From Hyperoodon ampullatus (Eukaryota; Chordata; Mammalia; Artiodactyla; Ziphiidae), in NCBI GenBank assembly GCA_949752795.1, contig OX457075.1, positions 6,190,001 through 6,254,000 of the forward strand: a stretch of 64,000 nucleotides of DNA. Reading direction: 5' to 3'. This document shows, piece by piece, positions 61,401 to 64,000 of this stretch. Positions within the stretch are counted from its first letter, which is position 1. Each line of letters opens with the position of its first letter. The notes below the pieces were generated by a model, which worked only from the letters and a program-made list of their open reading frames with translations, had not been told where the DNA came from and did no database searches. Both the position numbers and the translations under genes were made by a program.

Positions 61401-62589
61401 AGAGTTGAATGAGTATGTGGTGGGAACCACCACCTGTACATCTTTCAAGTCCTCGATGGTGACACAAACCTCTGAATCTCTTTCTCTAAATTAAATCAGA
61501 GGAGGTTGGACATTTACAACTTGCTCATCATGGCTATTTTTGGTCTATGTTTTGGCCAACGAACCAAACTGTTAGAGCACTTTTAACCCCTAAGCTGCAG
61601 CATTAAATGCAGAATCTCTTCTTAGTGAGCCCATGTCAATACATTTGGCTTGATGCAAGTTTATGTTCCTTCCACTGTTATCTCACACCCTTAATATCCC
61701 TTCCCACAGAGCTTCTCTCGATGTCTGCTTATATAAATCAGAGAACTCAATTAGTTCTTTTGGAGTGTAGTTCACCTCACCTTCAGGAATCTGCTTAGAC
61801 TGAGTCTAGTTATAGGTCTAGAAGCAAAGATGGATGGTGGGGGTCAGTCCTGAGGAGAATCAGCAGTGTCTTGAGTCCAAGACCATTTCCTCAGGGTTAA
61901 TTCCCTCAAATTGAGGCGGAAAGGCTGAGACCACCGTGGGTGGAGACAGCACTGTGGGTGAGAAGGTCAATTCCACTGGGATTGGGGAGAATACTTTTGC
62001 TGAGGATGGGGAGGCCAATATCAATGAGGCTGGGAGGCCTCTTCCACAGTGAGGACTCATCAGGATTTAGGGGCTCAATGTCCTTAGCTTCAACAGCATC
62101 TTCCAACACATCCCCATCCCACCTTATAGGGTCTCATTCTTTCCCAATGAATGCCCTCACTTTGACAACAGACACCCTGTGAGGCTAGGAGGTCAACTTG
62201 CATTATAAATCAGCCAGGATGAGGTTCTCCATTTAATTTTCAGCAATTTCAGCCCTGGGGCTATAGGAGATAAGTCCTTTCTTCAGGGCACACCTGGAAG
62301 CCTTTATGTCATTTACACAACACTTGACCTGGGAATTCAGGTCTCTGAACTTATCTTTTTCTTTCCCTATGTTGTCCAGCAACATTAGGAGAAATCAACC
62401 AATGTTATTATATTCCTTAGTTTTCCAAAAATGTTCAAAAATATAGTCACGTGGCTCCTTTCTTCCTATAAGTGGTTGATTAGAAGTATCCAAAGCAGAT
62501 ATTTTGCATATCTCTATAAACAGCATCTTTTTTTTTTTCAGTCTTTATTGAATTTCTTATAATATTGCTTCTGTTTTATGTTTTGGTTT
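61401..62589 (-). other. Retroviral internal sequence 5' of RT (expected gag/protease), unrecognised
   Basis: By position this should hold gag and protease. Small overlapping frames on the minus strand (62,109-61,860) have no feature that I recognise. I assign no gene. Confidence 0.45.
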
Positions 62590-62694
62590 TTTGGCCACAA
62601 GGCATGTGGGATCTTAGCTCCCTGACCAGGGATCGAATGCACACCCCTTCATTGGAAGGCAAAGTCTTAACCACTGGACCACCAGGGAAGTTCC
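62590..62694 (-). repeat. Older CHR-type SINE inside the retrovirus, minus strand
   Basis: GGTTTTTTGGCCACAAGGCATGTGGGATCTTAGCTCCCTGACCAGGGATCG to GGACCACCAGGGAAGTTCC. Same subfamily type as the copy at 9,308. Confidence 0.85.
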
Positions 62695-62790
62695 TGAGTC
62701 AATAGCATCTTTAAACTGAATCAGATTACAAAGCCAGTTCCAGGAATCCCAAAACCAATTCAGAAAACTCATCCTTTAAGTCCCCAAATC

Positions 62791-63390
<600 letters not shown>

Positions 63391-63524
63391 AAAATTATAA
63401 TATTTTATAAATCTTAGTATAACTTCAATACACATAAAGCAAATTATTGTCAGAAAAAAATTAGAAAAATCAACAAATACAGTGAGGGATTTGAAAAATA
63501 TGATGAAAATACATGACCTACCTC

Positions 63525-63736
63525 GGGCTTCCCCGGTGGCGCAGTGGTTGAGAGTCCGCCTGCCGATGCAGGGGATACGGGTTCGTGCCCTGGTCCGGGG
63601 GGATCCCACATGCCACGGAGCGGCTGGGCCCGTAAGCCATGGCCGCTGAGCCTGCGCGTCCGGAGCCTGTGCTCCGCAACAGGAGAGGCCACAACAGTGA
63701 GAGGCCCGCGTACCGCAAAACAAACAAACAAAAAAC
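63525..63736 (+). repeat. Young CHR-type SINE, plus strand
   Basis: GGGCTTCCCCGGTGGCGCAGTGG through GCCCGCGTACCGC and a CAAACAAACAAAAAAC tail. Perfect 14-bp target-site duplication ACATGACCTACCTC at 63,511 and 63,737. Confidence 0.97.
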
Positions 63737-63750
63737 ACATGACCTACCTC

Positions 63751-64000
63751 ATATAGAGAACAGTATACCCAACCTCTGCAAAATACACATTTTAAATATG
63801 TATAAAAGATTTAATGATATATACCACATGCTTAGGTATAAAATAACTCTTAACCAATTTCTCATGACTGAAATATTTCAAATTATGTTCTCTAACGAAA
63901 GTTAATTTAAGACAAATATATTATAAAAATATTAAAATCCCCAAATATTTGATATACTTTTCTAATTAATCCATGGATCAAAGAGGAAAATTCAATGAAA
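63751..64000 (+). other. Window end, nothing recognised
   Basis: 250 bp of AT-rich intergenic sequence. Confidence 0.6.

Overview
This window is vertebrate nuclear DNA, almost certainly from a cetacean, and most likely a toothed whale. It has spliced exons with AG/GT borders, AT-rich introns packed with L1 LINEs, LTR elements and old MIR/hAT copies. It also has many near-identical copies of the tRNA-derived CHR-type SINE (head GGGCTTCCCTGGTGGCGCAGTGG, then a GC-rich body), which is characteristic of whales. There is no bacterial-style gene organisation, no CRISPR array and no operon.

The one real protein gene is ADAM2 (fertilin beta, a sperm-surface ADAM protein), on the + strand. Thirteen coding exons can be placed from 11,782 to 56,681. 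Together they give 1,629 nt, that is 542 codons plus a TAG stop, with every exon junction phase-compatible and no internal stop. They encode the metalloprotease-like domain from its first third onward, the disintegrin domain, the cysteine-rich region, an EGF-like module, one transmembrane helix and a short cytoplasmic tail. The zinc-binding histidines are replaced, as expected for this non-catalytic ADAM, and the disintegrin loop carries TDE before its cysteine. The signal peptide, the prodomain and the start of the metalloprotease domain must lie upstream of base 1, because the first 11.6 kb is solid repeat.

Layout: 1-11,620 is a mosaic of mostly minus-strand L1 fragments with an LTR, two CHR SINEs and a nested plus-strand L1 tail. 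11,782-13,553 holds three closely spaced exons. 13,554-28,401 holds four more exon blocks (five exons), split by introns with SINEs, a hAT element and a 5'-inverted L1. 28,402-41,280 is one 12.9-kb intron with a nearly full-length antisense L1 (33,193-39,787) flanked by a 14-bp target-site duplication. 41,281-57,500 carries the last seven exons (six coding in full plus the stop-codon exon) and a probable 3' UTR exon. 57,721-63,390 is a decayed minus-strand endogenous retrovirus with two LTRs. The window ends with a young SINE.

I found no previously undescribed biological system. The points most worth a second look are an unusual splice donor in ADAM2 with a nearby hAT insertion, the antisense L1 with an intact-looking GC-rich 5' UTR, a pair of SINEs at one target site, a palindromic microsatellite grown at a SINE tail, a twin-primed L1, and a 109-bp intronic tandem duplication.
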